Positions 9,240 to 18,815 are shown, counted from the first letter of the stretch. The stretch: DNA of 64,000 nucleotides from Bifidobacterium moraviense (GCF_012932365.1 NZ_JAAIIH010000008.1:36007-100006); one strand, 5' to 3'. Numbers and translations: made by a program. Notes: generated by a model from the letters alone, not told the origin.

Positions 9240-10079
9240 TCAGTCGCCGTCGTCCAGCGCCGTCGCGTCGTCGTCGCCCAGCAGCAGCCGCTCGGCCGCA
9301 CCCACGCACAGCAGCACCACGCCCGTCAGCGCCACGATCATGAACGTCGCGCAGAAGATCAGCGGCGTGCGGAACGAGTTGTACGCCATCTGCAGCCAGA
9401 TGCCCAGACCCTTGCGCGCGCCCATGTACTCGGCCGTGGTGGCCGTGGCGAACAGGTACGACGCCGAGATGCGGATGCCGCCGAAGATCTGCCGCGCCGC
9501 GACCCGGAGCTTCACGTGCCACAGCGTCCACCAGCGCGTGGCGCCGCAGGTGAGCGCCACGTCCTCGTAGTACTGCGGCACCGCCATGAGGCCGCGGATG
9601 GTCTGCACGGCGATGGGGAACAGGCTGAACACGGCGACGATGGCGATCTTGCCGGAGATCTCGAAGCCGAACCAGATGATGAACAGCGGTGCGATGGTGA
9701 TGAGCGGCATGGTCTGCGCGGCCGTGAGCAGCGGGAAGAACGCCGCGTTGAGGATCGGCGAGCAGTAGAACAGCACGCCGAGCAGGATGCCCAGCGCCAC
9801 CGCCAGCACGAATCCTGCCACGGCCTCCTGGATCGTCACCTGCGTGGCCGCCCACATCTTGGGCCACACGTCGACGGTGGCCTGCACGATCTCGCTCGGC
9901 GCGGAGAACGCGTGCCGGTTCACGTGGCCGAAGTCCACCCACAGCTCCCATGCGACGAGCAGCGTCACCACCGCCACGAGCGTGGGCAGCCAGCGACGGC
10001 AGCGCGCCGCCGCCCATGCGCACAGACCGGTTCGCGCCGCGGTAGTCGAATTCGTGCGTATGCGTGCCTGAGAGGCCAT
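9240..10079 (-). CDS. ABC transporter permease, nitrate/sulfonate/thiamine-precursor type
   Basis: A 279-residue permease of the binding-protein-dependent transport superfamily, closest in style to SsuC/TauC/ThiX. The first membrane segment follows an Arg-rich start, and the coupling-helix region GATRWWTLWHVKLRVAARQIFGG has the expected EAA-loop layout. Related systems import sulfonates, taurine, nitrate or pyrimidine thiamine precursors, so the substrate is open. No ATPase or binding-protein gene is adjacent. The start at 10079 follows an AAGGTGATC ribosome binding site. Confidence 0.8.
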   Translation of the reverse strand: MASQARIRTNSTTAARTGLCAWAAARCRRWLPTLVAVVTLLVAWELWVDFGHVNRHAFSAPSEIVQATVDVWPKMWAATQVTIQEAVAGFVLAVALGILLGVLFYCSPILNAAFFPLLTAAQTMPLITIAPLFIIWFGFEISGKIAIVAVFSLFPIAVQTIRGLMAVPQYYEDVALTCGATRWWTLWHVKLRVAARQIFGGIRISASYLFATATTAEYMGARKGLGIWLQMAYNSFRTPLIFCATFMIVALTGVVLLCVGAAERLLLGDDDATALDDGD

Positions 10080-10190
10080 GATCACCTTGCTTTCCGCCCG
10101 CGGTAAGGTGAGGAGCCCGCAGGACTTGGCGGCTCCATTATAAAGAACGCCGGTCTCACCCCTGCCGGCGCTCGCGCGCATGCCGATTCA

Positions 10191-10304
10191 CCCACAATTG
10201 GCATGAATATTGCAACAATTGGCGGATATGCACGCCGCGGAGGCCGAATACGCCCGCTGACGTGCGGATTCGCCCACGATCGCAATATCCGTGCCAATTG
10301 TGGG
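10191..10304. repeat. Double-hairpin intergenic element A
   Basis: Two imperfect hairpins form a larger inverted repeat between the permease gene and gltX. The recurring half-site is CCCACAATTG or its complement, at about 10191, 10216, 10273 and 10295. The left hairpin loop is GGCATGAATATTGCAA, and GGCGGATATGCACG follows it. The same architecture, with a different stem, occurs at 44101-44216. Confidence 0.75.
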
Positions 10305-10362
10305 CATGATTGCACGCGTCGACGCCGCCCCCACGTCCCGCTTGCGCGGCACAATGGAGCCT

Positions 10363-11892
10363 ATGACTGAAGCCGAAAACAGCAAGAACACCAAACCCGA
10401 ACTGCCGAAGGACGTGCGCGTGCGCTTCTGCCCGTCGCCCACCGGCACGCCGCACGTCGGCATGATCCGCACCGCCCTGTTCAACTGGGCCGAGGCCCGC
10501 GCCACCGGCGGCAAGCTCGTCTTCCGCATCGAGGACACCGACGCCGCGCGCGACAGCGAGGAGAGCTACAACCAGATCCTCGAATCCCTGCGCTGGCTGG
10601 GCATCGACTGGGACGAGGGCATCGAGGTGGGCGGCCCGCACGGCCCGTACCGCCAGTCCGAGCGCACCGACATCTACAAGGACGTGGCCGCCAGGCTGCT
10701 CGAGGCCGGCTACGCCTACGAGTCCTTCTCCACGCCGGAGGAGATCGAGGCCCGCAACGTGGCCGCCGGTCGCCCGAAGGCCTTCGGCTACGACGGCTAC
10801 GACCGCAACCTCACCGAGGAGCAGAAGGAGGCGTTCCGCGCCGAGGGCCGCAAGCCCGCGCTGCGCCTGCGCATGCCGGACGAGGACATCGCGTTCGACG
10901 ACCTGATCCGCGGCACCATCGAGTTCAAGGCCGGCTCCGTGCCGGACTACGTGATCGTCCGCCCGAACGGCGACCCGCTGTACACGCTCACCAACCCGGT
11001 GGACGACGCGATGATGGACATCAACGTCGTGCTGCGCGGCGAGGACCTGCTGAGCTCCACCCCGCGCCAGATCGTGCTGTACCGCTACCTCGAGGAGCTG
11101 GGCATCGCCAAGCAGACCCCGCTGTTCGGCCACATGCCGTACGTGATGGGTCAGGGCAACAAGAAGCTCTCCAAGCGCGACCCGGAGTCCAACCTGTTCA
11201 ACCACCGCGACGCCGGCTTCATCCGCGAGGGCCTGCTCAACTACCTCGCGCTGCTCGGCTGGTCCATCGCGCCCGACCGCGACGTGTTCTCCATGGACGA
11301 GATGATCGCCAAGTTCGACGTGCGCGACGTGAAGGCCAACCCGGCCCGCTTCGATCTGGACAAGGCCATCTCCATCAACGCCGAGCACATCCGCATGCTC
11401 GACGCCGACGACTTCCTGCGTCGCTCCGTGCCGTACCTGCATCGTGACGGCGTGGTCTCCGCCGACGCGTGGGATGCGCTGACCGACCGCGAGCGCACGA
11501 TCCTCACCGCCGCCGCGCCGCTCGTGCAGCCGCGCGTGCGCCTGCTGGGCGAGGTGGCCGGCATGGTCGGCTCCCTGCTGAGCGAGGAGGGCTACATCGA
11601 GCCCGATGCCGACGCGCGCAAGACGCTCAAGGACTCCGCCGCCGAGGTGCTGGACAAGGCCATCGCCGCGCTCGAGGGCGCCGACGAGTCCGAGTGGAAG
11701 GCCGAGCCGCTGCACGAGCTGCTCAACGTCAAGCTCATCGAGGAGGGCGGCTACAAGCCGCGTCTGGCGTTCGGCCCGGTGCGCGTGGCCGTGTCCGGCC
11801 GTCGCGTCTCCCCGCCGCTGTTCGAGTCGATGGAGATCCTGGGCAAGGATCTGACCGTCGCCCGTCTCAAGGGCCTGCGCGAGCATCTGTGA
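10363..11892 (+). CDS. gltX: Glutamate--tRNA ligase
   Basis: Class I aminoacyl-tRNA synthetase that charges tRNA-Glu. The HIGH-type motif appears as [11 protein letters not shown] (HVGM at residues 31-34) and the KMSKS-type motif as [11 protein letters not shown] near residue 267. Length is 509 residues from the chosen start, normal for GltX. The start at 10363 sits 7 bases after CACAAT; an in-frame ATG at 10354 lies inside that hexamer and is unlikely. Two tRNA-Glu genes lie downstream. A tRNA-Gln gene is nearby as well, so whether this enzyme also mischarges tRNA-Gln cannot be told here. Confidence 0.96.
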   Translation: MTEAENSKNTKPELPKDVRVRFCPSPTGTPHVGMIRTALFNWAEARATGGKLVFRIEDTDAARDSEESYNQILESLRWLGIDWDEGIEVGGPHGPYRQSERTDIYKDVAARLLEAGYAYESFSTPEEIEARNVAAGRPKAFGYDGYDRNLTEEQKEAFRAEGRKPALRLRMPDEDIAFDDLIRGTIEFKAGSVPDYVIVRPNGDPLYTLTNPVDDAMMDINVVLRGEDLLSSTPRQIVLYRYLEELGIAKQTPLFGHMPYVMGQGNKKLSKRDPESNLFNHRDAGFIREGLLNYLALLGWSIAPDRDVFSMDEMIAKFDVRDVKANPARFDLDKAISINAEHIRMLDADDFLRRSVPYLHRDGVVSADAWDALTDRERTILTAAAPLVQPRVRLLGEVAGMVGSLLSEEGYIEPDADARKTLKDSAAEVLDKAIAALEGADESEWKAEPLHELLNVKLIEEGGYKPRLAFGPVRVAVSGRRVSPPLFESMEILGKDLTVARLKGLREHL

Positions 11893-12194
11893 TGCCTGAC
11901 CGCGCGGCGGTTGCGGCGGCGCGGCGGTTGCGGCGGTGCCGTGGTCGCCGCATGCCGTGATTGACGTGTCCGTGGCTTCGTGTGCTGCGGCTGCATAGTG
12001 CCGCGACTGTGCGGTGTCATGATCGCTGTCGCGGTCGCATGATGTGCCGACGGGCGCTCATCCGATGGGATGGGCGCCCGTTCGTCGTTTCGCGTCCGCT
12101 GTGGTCGCGGGATGTCTGCGGGGCGTTCGCGACGTGTCCATGATGCGTTCGCAGCGCGTCACGACGTGTCCGATCGGTCGCGACACGCCGGGAG
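11893..12194. other. Gene-free interval after gltX
   Basis: No convincing gene. It begins with short GCGGCGGTTGCGG repeats and contains two weak GC-rich inverted repeats. No T-rich terminator is evident. Confidence 0.5.
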
Positions 12195-12223
12195 TGGCGC
12201 GGGCGCGCGATCTCCGGTAAATT
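12195..12223 (+). promoter_or_regulatory. Promoter of first tRNA-Glu
   Basis: TGGCGC, then a 17-base spacer, then TAAATT. The -10 ends 40 bases before the tRNA gene. The layout is close to the other stable-RNA promoters of this window. Confidence 0.6.
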
Positions 12224-12263
12224 ATGGAATTCGTCGCGGTTCTCGCTGCGGCGGATAACTCAA

Positions 12264-12336
12264 GCCCCCATCGTCTAGCGGTCTAGGACTACGCCCTCTC
12301 ACGGCGCCAACACCGGTTCAAATCCGGTTGGGGGTA
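12264..12336 (+). tRNA. tRNA-Glu (CTC)
   Basis: A full cloverleaf can be drawn. The acceptor arms are GCCCCCA and TGGGGGT, the T arm is ACCGG-TTCAAAT-CCGGT, and the anticodon CTC lies in CCTCTCACG. It reads GAG codons. CCA is not encoded. The gene is identical to the copy at 13013. Confidence 0.95.
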
Positions 12337-12347
12337 CGACTTCCAAA

Positions 12348-12374
12348 GGCCTCGGCACCCGCCGAGGCCTTTTG
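12348..12374 (+). terminator. Terminator after first tRNA-Glu
   Basis: GGCCTCGGC, a four-base loop, GCCGAGGCC and TTTT. A standard rho-independent terminator. Confidence 0.85.
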
Positions 12375-12404
12375 CGTTCCCCGCCACCCCCGTTCTCTGC
12401 GCAT

Positions 12405-12886
12405 GGTTCCTCCGTCACCCTGCGCGCAACACATGGCTTTCCTCCGTCATCCTGGACATCACGCATGGGTTTTCTCCGTCGCCCTGAGCAGGGCACATGG
12501 CTTTTCGGTCATCCTGAGGTCGTGCGTGGCTTTCCTTCGTCATCCTGAGGTCGTGCGTGGCTTTCCTCCGTCATCCTGAGCAAAGCGCATGGTTTCTTCG
12601 TCATCCTGAGCGAAGCGCGCAGCGCGGAGTCGAAGGATCCTTGACCTGCAAAAATGCCTTGCCCGCCGCGCCGTCAGCATCGTCCTCGTCCCCCTGAGCA
12701 ACAACATGGTCTTCTCCGTTATCCCTATGCGATGCATGGGTCTTCTCCGTCGCCCTGAGCAGAGCGCACGGCTTTTCAGTCATCCCGAGTACCGTGCACG
12801 TTTTTCCTCCGTCATCCTGGGTGTCGCTCATGACTTTTCTTCGTCATCCTGAGCGCAGCGCGCAGCGCGAAGTCGAAGGATCCTTG
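12405..12886. repeat. Degenerate 31-bp tandem repeat array
   Basis: About 13 units with the core TCCGTCATCCTGAGC followed by GCGCATGGCTT-like sequence. Start-to-start distances of the GTC core are 30-32 bases throughout each block. The array has two blocks, each ending in a longer unit that contains GCGCAGCGC and GTCGAAGGATCC. GTCATCCTGAGCG...GTCGAAGGATC-type sequences are seen between genes in many bacteria. No ORF in it looks real. Confidence 0.85.
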
Positions 12887-12936
12887 ACCCGCAGCCAGCC
12901 CCCAAAACGCCGGAATCTCGCGCGACACGCCGTGAT

Positions 12937-12965
12937 TTGCGCCCCTGTGGGCATTCGCGTATATT
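12937..12965 (+). promoter_or_regulatory. Promoter of second tRNA-Glu
   Basis: TTGCGC, a 17-base spacer and TATATT, ending 47 bases before the tRNA gene. Good match to the bacterial consensus. Confidence 0.7.
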
Positions 12966-13012
12966 AATCACTCGTTGCGCGGTTCGCCGAGCAGCCAGTG
13001 AAAACTGAATAA

Positions 13013-13085
13013 GCCCCCATCGTCTAGCGGTCTAGGACTACGCCCTCTCACGGCGCCAACACCGGTTCAAATCCGGTTGGGGGTA
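13013..13085 (+). tRNA. tRNA-Glu (CTC), second copy
   Basis: Identical in all 73 bases to the gene at 12264, with the same anticodon CTC. The flanks differ apart from the few bases around the mature ends, so the duplication is either old or kept identical by gene conversion. Confidence 0.95.
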
Positions 13086-13123
13086 CGACGAGCAGCTCCT
13101 CCGAGTTGCTACGCCAGCCAAAT

Positions 13124-13198
13124 TGGGGTGTGGTGTAATTGGCAACACAGCTGATTCTGGTTCAGCCATTCTTGGTTCGAGTCCAGGCACCCCAGCCA
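13124..13198 (+). tRNA. tRNA-Gln (CTG)
   Basis: Acceptor arms TGGGGTG and CACCCCA, discriminator G, encoded CCA. The anticodon CTG lies in GATTCTGGTTC and reads CAG codons. The T arm contains GGTTCGAGTCC. It is 38 bases after tRNA-Glu and probably cotranscribed with it. Confidence 0.94.
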
Positions 13199-13200
13199 AG

Positions 13201-13232
13201 GATCCTCGCAGGTTTTCCTGCGGGGATTTTTT
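13201..13232 (+). terminator. Terminator after tRNA-Gln
   Basis: GATCCTCGCAGG, TTTT loop, CCTGCGGGGAT and a run of six T. A clear rho-independent terminator. Confidence 0.88.
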
Positions 13233-13311
13233 GTTATCCGCCGCAGATCGCGAACCGCAGATCGCGAACCGCGGGCCATGTGCCGCAGACCGTCGCACCG
13301 CAGTCATTTGT

Positions 13312-13509
13312 CGCAACGTTGCGACGATCGACCACTTTGCGGTGGCGGGATTCCCAACAACTTGGTCGTTCATCGCAACGTTGCGACGATGCGCCATCGT
13401 GCGATGCCTCCGGACCATCGTCGGTGGCCTTGTGCGGCAACGTTGTGATGATCGGCCACTTTGCGGCAGCGGGATGCCCAACAACTTGGTCGTTCATCGC
13501 AACGTTGCG
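13312..13509. repeat. CGCAACGTTGCG box array R1, four boxes
   Basis: Palindromic boxes begin at 13312, 13374, 13436 (variant GGCAACGTTGTG) and 13498. The distance is exactly 62 bases each time. Between paired boxes the flanks are complementary (GATCGACCA against TGGTCGTTC). Two of the intervals carry almost the same inner sequence (CTTTGCGG...CCCAACAACT). Confidence 0.9.
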
Positions 13510-13617
13510 ACGATCGACGCGACGACGCACGCCGCGCGGGCGCACGAACGCCCCGGGGAACCGTCCCAAGGAACCGCTCCGGCGGGCCATCAAGGTCGCT
13601 GCGGTAGGGTGGTGGCT

Positions 13618-15042
13618 ATGCATGCTCAGTCCACCCGCGCGCGCATCCGCCCGCATGATCCGACGAACGACGATGTCCCGGTTTCGGTGTCGGCCGCCCG
13701 ACTGGGACGCCTGCAGTTTCATGCGTCCGGCAAGTTCCGCGTGCTGCAGCTCGCGGACATCCAGGACGGTCCGGTCATCGCCAAGGACACGGTGCGGCTC
13801 ATCGCGGCCGCGCTCGACGCCTCGCGCCCCGATCTGGTGATCTTCACCGGCGACCAGATCGCCGGCTACGACTCCGCCTACTCCAAGACCTACCGCAAGC
13901 GTCGCTGGGACACCGGCTGGGACGGCATGGTCGAGGCGGGCCGCTCCGTGGGCACGCTCGTCGGCGGCGCCCTGCAGTCCATCACCGCCGCCCCCGAGCT
14001 GCCGCAGGCCAAGCGTGACGAGGCCCGTGCACGCGCCCTCGCCCACACGCGCGATCTGGTGCGGCGCGGTGCGGCGCAGATGCTGCAGCCGCTCATCGAC
14101 CGCGGCGTCCCGTTCGCCGTCACGTACGGCATCCACGACTTCCAGTGCGGCCTGAGCAACGCCGAGCTCGACGCGATCTACCGCGAGTTCCCCGGCTGCA
14201 TCAACCCCGAGTCCACGGCCGCCAGCCCCACCACGCCGCGCACCCAGCCGGGCTGCGGCATGCCGGACCAGCCGATCTACGCGTGCGAGCCCGGCACGTT
14301 CGCGCTGCCGGTGCGCAACATGGAGGGCACCGCCAACGCGCTCGGCCTGGTGCTGGTGGATTCCGGCGACTATGCGCGCGAGGGCGGCTACGGCAGGCCC
14401 AGCGACGCGGCGCTCGCGTTCCTGGCGCAGGTGCCCACGCTCGTCGGCGCCAGATCGCTGGTGTTCCAGCACACGCCGCTGCCGCAGTTCTACCGTCTGC
14501 TCAGGGAGGTGCCGTCCACCACGGCGTACGCGATTCAGGGGTACCGCGCGTTCGACCAGCACTGCTACGTGCTGGATGAGTCGAAGACGCTGCCCGGCAG
14601 CTATCTGGGCGAGGGCGTCAGCTGCCCCGACCGCGACAGCGGCGAGTTCGACGTCCTGCGCACGTCCGGCGGATACGTGGGGCTCTTCGCCGGACAGGAC
14701 CACCGCAACGGGTTCGTGGGCACCGTGGACGGCCTGCTGCTGGGCGCCACGCCCACGTCCGGGTTCCAGGCGTACGGTCCCGCCCCCGCGCGTCGCGCCG
14801 CGCGTCTCATCGAGTTCGACATCCGCCATCCGTACGAGCCGCGCACGCAGCTGCTGGAGTTCGGCGAGCTGGTGGGCAAGCCGAGCGGCAACAAGGCGTA
14901 TACGTTCGCGCTGAGCCACGTGCCCACGTCCGCCGGCGACGCGGTGAACCTGCTGCGCAAGCCGGGCGTGCTTGCCACTGCGGCTGGCGTCGCGGCCGGT
15001 GTGGTGGCGGCGCTGAACGCCATGCGTCCCAGACGGCGATAG
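13618..15042 (+). CDS. Metallophosphoesterase family protein
   Basis: A 474-residue protein of the calcineurin-like phosphoesterase superfamily. Metal-binding signatures can be followed in order: LQLADIQDG (the D.H-type block, with Gln where His is usual), DLVIFTGDQIAG (GD block), TYGIHDF (the GNH(D/E) block, altered to GIHD), VFQHTPLPQFY and GLFAGQDHRNGF (the GH.H-type block, altered to GQDH). Several of these blocks deviate from the standard residues, so activity should be tested. The C terminus has a hydrophobic Ala/Val-rich segment and ends in RRR, suggesting membrane attachment. The ATG at 13618 lies 7 bases after TAGGGT. Confidence 0.78.
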   Translation: MHAQSTRARIRPHDPTNDDVPVSVSAARLGRLQFHASGKFRVLQLADIQDGPVIAKDTVRLIAAALDASRPDLVIFTGDQIAGYDSAYSKTYRKRRWDTGWDGMVEAGRSVGTLVGGALQSITAAPELPQAKRDEARARALAHTRDLVRRGAAQMLQPLIDRGVPFAVTYGIHDFQCGLSNAELDAIYREFPGCINPESTAASPTTPRTQPGCGMPDQPIYACEPGTFALPVRNMEGTANALGLVLVDSGDYAREGGYGRPSDAALAFLAQVPTLVGARSLVFQHTPLPQFYRLLREVPSTTAYAIQGYRAFDQHCYVLDESKTLPGSYLGEGVSCPDRDSGEFDVLRTSGGYVGLFAGQDHRNGFVGTVDGLLLGATPTSGFQAYGPAPARRAARLIEFDIRHPYEPRTQLLEFGELVGKPSGNKAYTFALSHVPTSAGDAVNLLRKPGVLATAAGVAAGVVAALNAMRPRRR

Positions 15043-15092
15043 CGGGCGGTGTCGCGTCTGCCGTGGGGCAGCGGGACGATAGCGTCCGCGAT

Positions 15093-15300
15093 CGCAACGT
15101 TGCGATGATCGACCACCGTATGGGAGGACTATGGGATGACTGACGGTCTCAGGACGGCCCATCGTCGCAACGTTGCGATGATCGACCAAGTTAAGGGGCG
15201 TCGTGGCTCGCACGATGGCCTATCGTCGCAACGTTGTGATGATAGGCCATCGTGCGGGGTGCCGGAGCGCTCTGGGATGGTCACTTGTCGCAACGTTGCG
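15093..15300. repeat. CGCAACGTTGCG box array R2, four boxes
   Basis: Boxes at 15093, 15166, 15227 (variant ending TGTG) and 15289, spaced 73, 61 and 62 bases. Flanks such as ATGATCGACCA recur. The array fills the space between two convergent genes and there is no other terminator-like hairpin there. Confidence 0.88.
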
Positions 15301-15400
15301 ACGGACGCCCACGGATACGGAAAGGCCCCGCGGATCTCGCGATCCCGGGGAATCGGGCATGCAAGATCTGCGGGGCGAAGATTCGGTGCGACCGGTGCGA

Positions 15401-16219
15401 TCACATCGCGCCGACGGTCGACGCCTTGATGAGCGCGTCGGTGAGGTACTTGCCCGCCGCCATGACGAGCGGCGCGTAGTGGCGGCCCGGCTGCACGCCC
15501 ATGCGGCCGGTGGGGCCGGAGATGGAGATGGCGGCGATCACCTGGCCGGAGGCGTTGCGGATGGGCGCGGAGATGGAGCACACGCCGTCCTCGCGTTCGT
15601 TGACCGATTCGGCCCAGCCGCGCTTGCGCACCTGCGTGAGCTTGGTGGCGGTGAACTTGGCGTGGCGCAGGCCCTGATGCATGCGTTCGCTGTCCTCCCA
15701 CGCCAGCAGGATCTGCGCGGCGGAGCCCGCCTGCATGGACAGCATGGCGCCCACGGGGATGGAGTCGCGCAGACCGGAGGCGCGCTCCACGGCGGCGATG
15801 CACACGCGCTGGTCGCCCTGACGGCGGTAGATCTGCGCGGATTCGCCGGTGCGGTCGAGCAAGGTCCTCAGGATCGGACCGGCGGCGGTGAGCAGACGGT
15901 CCTCGCCGGCGGCCGCGGCCAGTTCGGCGAAGCGCGAGCCGAGCACGAAGCGTCCGTGGGCGTCGCGCAGCACGAAGCGATGGCGTTCGAGCGCGATGGC
16001 CAGACGGTGCGCGGTGGGGCGCGCGAGGCCCGTGGCCGACACGAGCTGCCCGAGCGTGGAGGGGCCGGATTCGAGCGCGTCCAGAATCTTCACGGTCTTG
16101 TCGAGCACGCCTACGCCGGAGTGGATCTCACCGTCGTCGTGCGTGTCGGCGGTCTCGGCGGGGCGTGCCGCCGCGGCGCGCGGTGCGGCCTTGGTCTCTT
16201 CGGGTTCTTCGGAAGTCAT
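15401..16219 (-). CDS. IclR family transcriptional regulator, probable leucine regulator
   Basis: The N-terminal winged helix (about residues 40-100, GVGVLDKTVKILDALESG, LGQLVSATGLARPTAHRLA) is followed by the IclR ligand-binding domain (residues 115-270, with GAMLSMQAGSAAQILLA and ISAPIRNASGQVIAAISISGP). It is divergent from leuC-leuD. In Corynebacterium and Mycobacterium an IclR protein in this position (LtbR) represses leuB and leuCD, so the same role is inferred. The start at 16219 is 7 bases after CAGAAT; an in-frame ATG at 16228 is the alternative. The first 35 residues are a charged, disordered tail. Confidence 0.88.
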   Translation of the reverse strand: MTSEEPEETKAAPRAAAARPAETADTHDDGEIHSGVGVLDKTVKILDALESGPSTLGQLVSATGLARPTAHRLAIALERHRFVLRDAHGRFVLGSRFAELAAAAGEDRLLTAAGPILRTLLDRTGESAQIYRRQGDQRVCIAAVERASGLRDSIPVGAMLSMQAGSAAQILLAWEDSERMHQGLRHAKFTATKLTQVRKRGWAESVNEREDGVCSISAPIRNASGQVIAAISISGPTGRMGVQPGRHYAPLVMAAGKYLTDALIKASTVGAM

Positions 16220-16232
16220 GAGGTGCATTCTG

Positions 16233-16389
16233 CCATCTCATATTTCGAAATGCAAATTCGCTGAAGTGTCCATCAAGCGAGAAAATATGAGGTTTCGCCA
16301 TGCGGTCAATGTCCACGAAGCGGAGACGTCCCCGCAATCGTTGCAATACCAATGAAGGGCGCGGCGGGCGGTGTTCCGCCATCTCATAT
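16233..16389. promoter_or_regulatory. Candidate operators in the leuC-regulator intergenic region
   Basis: The sequence CCATCTCATAT occurs at 16233 and again at 16379, and CTCATATTTTC is present on the other strand near 16285. The first copy runs into the perfect palindrome ATTTCGAAAT (16242-16251). These are plausible binding sites for the divergent IclR regulator. No leucine-rich leader peptide was found. Confidence 0.5.
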
Positions 16390-16504
16390 AACGGCCGCAA
16401 ACGGATCGCCCCATGGGCCGATCCTTACGCTGTATAGCACAACGCAGGCGCGAAGACAATACCTCGCGCCAAACAAAGCGAGACAAATTCGAGGAGGTCC
16501 CCGC

Positions 16505-17908
16505 ATGGGAACGACATTGGCCGAGAAGGTCTGGGCCGATCATCTGGTACGCAAGGGCAGCGATGGGGCGCCCGATCTGCTGTACATCGACCTGATGCTC
16601 ATGCATGAGGTCACCAGCCCGCAGGCGTTCGAGGGCCTGCGTCTGGCCGGCCGCAAGCCGCGTCATCTGGACCAGCTCATCGCCACGGAAGACCACAACA
16701 CCCCCACGGTCGACATCGACCGCCCGAACCCGGACAAGACCAGCGCCCTGCAGCTGAGCACGCTGGAGAAGAACTGCAAGGAGTTCGGCGTGCGCCTGCA
16801 CCCGCTCGGCGACGCGGACCAGGGCATCGTGCACGCGTTCGCGCCGATTCTGGGCCTGACGCAGCCGGGCATGACCATCGTGTGCGGCGATTCGCACACG
16901 TCGACGCACGGCGCGTTCGGCGCGCTCGCGTTCGGCATCGGCACGTCCGAGGTGGAGCACGTCATGGCCACGCAGACGCTCAGCCTCAAGCCGTTCAAGA
17001 CCATGGCCATCAACGTCAACGGCACGCTGCCGGCGGACGCGACCGCCAAGGACGTGATCCTCGCGATCATCGCGAAGATCGGCACCGGCGGCGGCCAGGG
17101 GCACGTGATCGAATACCGCGGCGAGGCGATCCGCAACATGACGATGGACGAGCGCATGACCGTGTGCAACATGTCCATCGAGGCGGGCGCCCGCGCCGGC
17201 ATGATCGCGCCCGACGAGACCACGTTCGAGTACCTCAAGGGCCGTCCGCACGCGCCGGAGGGCGAGCTGTGGGATCAGGCCGTGGCCTACTGGAAGACGC
17301 TGAAGACCGACGACGACGCCGTGTTCGACAAGGTCGTGGACATCGACGCGAGCGAGATCGGCCCGTTCGTCACCTGGGGCACCAACCCCGGCCAGGGCCT
17401 GCCGATCACCGCGAACGTGCCGGTGCCGGAGGACATCGCCGACGCCACCAAGCGCGCCGCCGCCGAGCGCGCGCTCAAGTACATGGACCTCAAGCCGGGC
17501 ACGCCGATCAAGTCGATCCCCGTGGACACCGTGTTCATCGGCTCCTGCACCAACGGCCGCATCGACGACCTGCGCGCCGCCGCCGCGATCATGAAGGGCC
17601 ACCACAAGGCCAAGTCGATCCACCGCGTGCTCGTGGTGCCCGCGTCGTCCCGCGTGCGCCTGCAGGCGGAGCAGGAGGGCCTCGACCGCATCTTCAAGGA
17701 CTTCGGCGCGGAATGGCGCAACGCCGGCTGCTCGATGTGCCTGGGCATGAACCCGGACAAGCTGGTGCCGGGGGAGCGTTCGATCTCCACGTCGAACCGC
17801 AACTTCGAGGGACGCCAGGGCAAGGGGTCGCGCACGCACCTCGCCTCCCCGCAGGTGGCCGCCGCCACCGCCATCCGCGGCACCATCTCGTCGCCCGCCG
17901 ACCTGTGA
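16505..17908 (+). CDS. leuC: 3-isopropylmalate dehydratase large subunit
   Basis: LeuC and LeuD together convert 2-isopropylmalate to 3-isopropylmalate in leucine synthesis. The 467-residue protein has the aconitase-type blocks [30 protein letters not shown] and [12 protein letters not shown]. The three [4Fe-4S] ligands are C348, C409 and C412. The closing segment [20 protein letters not shown] is also standard. The start follows a GAGGAGGTCC ribosome binding site. A TGTATAGCA element about 80 bases upstream may be its -10. It is cotranscribed with leuD, 73 bases downstream. Confidence 0.97.
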   Translation: MGTTLAEKVWADHLVRKGSDGAPDLLYIDLMLMHEVTSPQAFEGLRLAGRKPRHLDQLIATEDHNTPTVDIDRPNPDKTSALQLSTLEKNCKEFGVRLHPLGDADQGIVHAFAPILGLTQPGMTIVCGDSHTSTHGAFGALAFGIGTSEVEHVMATQTLSLKPFKTMAINVNGTLPADATAKDVILAIIAKIGTGGGQGHVIEYRGEAIRNMTMDERMTVCNMSIEAGARAGMIAPDETTFEYLKGRPHAPEGELWDQAVAYWKTLKTDDDAVFDKVVDIDASEIGPFVTWGTNPGQGLPITANVPVPEDIADATKRAAAERALKYMDLKPGTPIKSIPVDTVFIGSCTNGRIDDLRAAAAIMKGHHKAKSIHRVLVVPASSRVRLQAEQEGLDRIFKDFGAEWRNAGCSMCLGMNPDKLVPGERSISTSNRNFEGRQGKGSRTHLASPQVAAATAIRGTISSPADL

Positions 17909-17981
17909 CCGGGCGCTCGGACGACGCCCAATCCCCAAGACGTTCCCTGAGACGTTCCCCAAGACGTAAGGACCTGTGATT

Positions 17982-18668
17982 ATGGAGAAACTCACCACCC
18001 TGACCGGCGTGGGCGTGCCGCTGCGCCGCTCCAACGTCGACACCGACCAGATCATTCCGGCCGTGTTCCTCAAGCGCGTCACCAAGACGGGCTTCGACGA
18101 CGCGCTGTTCTACGCGTGGCGCCGCGACCCGAACTTCGTGCTCAACCGCCCGGAGTATGCGCCGGGGCGCATCCTCGTGGCCGGACCGGAGTTCGGCATC
18201 GGCTCGTCGCGCGAGCACGCCGTGTGGGCGCTGCACGACTACGGCTTCCGCGTGGTGATCGCGCCGAGCTTCGCCGACATCTTCTACGGCAACACCGCCA
18301 AGAACGGCGTGCTGGCGGCGATCATGCCGCAGGAGTCCGTGGAGCTGCTGTGGAAGCTGCTGGAGGAGGAGCCGGGACGCGAGATGACCGTCTCGCTGGA
18401 AGATCGCACCGTAACGTGCGGCGACGTGACCCTGCCGTTCGAGGTGGGCGACTACGTGCGCTGGCGTCTGATGAACGGCTACGACGACATCGATCTGACG
18501 CTGCAGCACGAGGACGACATCGTGGCCTACGAGAAGATGCGCGCCGAGCGCTTCCCGTTCAAGCCCAAGACCATCCCGGCCAGGCACCTGCCCGAGGTGC
18601 CGGTCGTCTCCGCGCGCGAGCCGGAGAACGAATCCGAATGGGCAGGGCCGGTGTCCGAGCGCGCCTAG
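17982..18668 (+). CDS. leuD: 3-isopropylmalate dehydratase small subunit
   Basis: The swivelling small subunit of isopropylmalate isomerase. The opening [20 protein letters not shown] is the family signature, followed by the substrate-loop region [17 protein letters not shown] and [13 protein letters not shown]. Length is 228 residues, somewhat longer than average because of a charged C-terminal tail. The ATG at 17982 is preferred over an in-frame GTG at 17976 because the TAAGGA ribosome binding site then has normal spacing. The leader contains a short repeated GACGTTCCC sequence. Confidence 0.96.
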   Translation: MEKLTTLTGVGVPLRRSNVDTDQIIPAVFLKRVTKTGFDDALFYAWRRDPNFVLNRPEYAPGRILVAGPEFGIGSSREHAVWALHDYGFRVVIAPSFADIFYGNTAKNGVLAAIMPQESVELLWKLLEEEPGREMTVSLEDRTVTCGDVTLPFEVGDYVRWRLMNGYDDIDLTLQHEDDIVAYEKMRAERFPFKPKTIPARHLPEVPVVSAREPENESEWAGPVSERA

Positions 18669-18681
18669 CGGCGCGATCGGA

Positions 18682-18815
18682 CAGGATGGAAGCCCGGTGG
18701 GCTTCCGGCGAATATAGCGCACGTCGTCCTGCCTCGTCGTGAGGCAGGACGACGATGGTCGAGAGGGAGCGTCCCGTTGGGGCGCTCCCTCTCGGTCGTT
18801 TCGGGGGCGCGATTC
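18682..18815. other. Three consecutive hairpins after leuD
   Basis: Three inverted repeats follow each other: GGAAGCCC with GGGCTTCC, then CGTCGTCCTGCCTC with its exact complement, then GAGAGGGAGCG with CGCTCCCTCTC. The last is followed by GGTCGTTTCG. At least one probably ends the leu operon. Confidence 0.65.

Noticed and set aside
10080..10190. TPP riboswitch upstream of the ABC permease
   Set aside because: The permease type suggested thiamine transport, but the conserved CTGAGA and GAACCTGAT-type segments of the TPP riboswitch are absent.
12328..12886. Short reading frames within the 31-bp repeat array on both strands
   Set aside because: They consist of the translated repeat, have no ribosome binding site and no family resemblance.
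13312..13509. CRISPR-like regular repeats
   Set aside because: The boxes are palindromic and evenly spaced, but inner sequences are partly repeated and complementary to each other rather than unique spacers. No cas genes are present.
16244..16504. Leucine attenuator or T-box before leuC
   Set aside because: The only short reading frame (starting [11 protein letters not shown]) has no leucine run, and no T-box sequence is visible.
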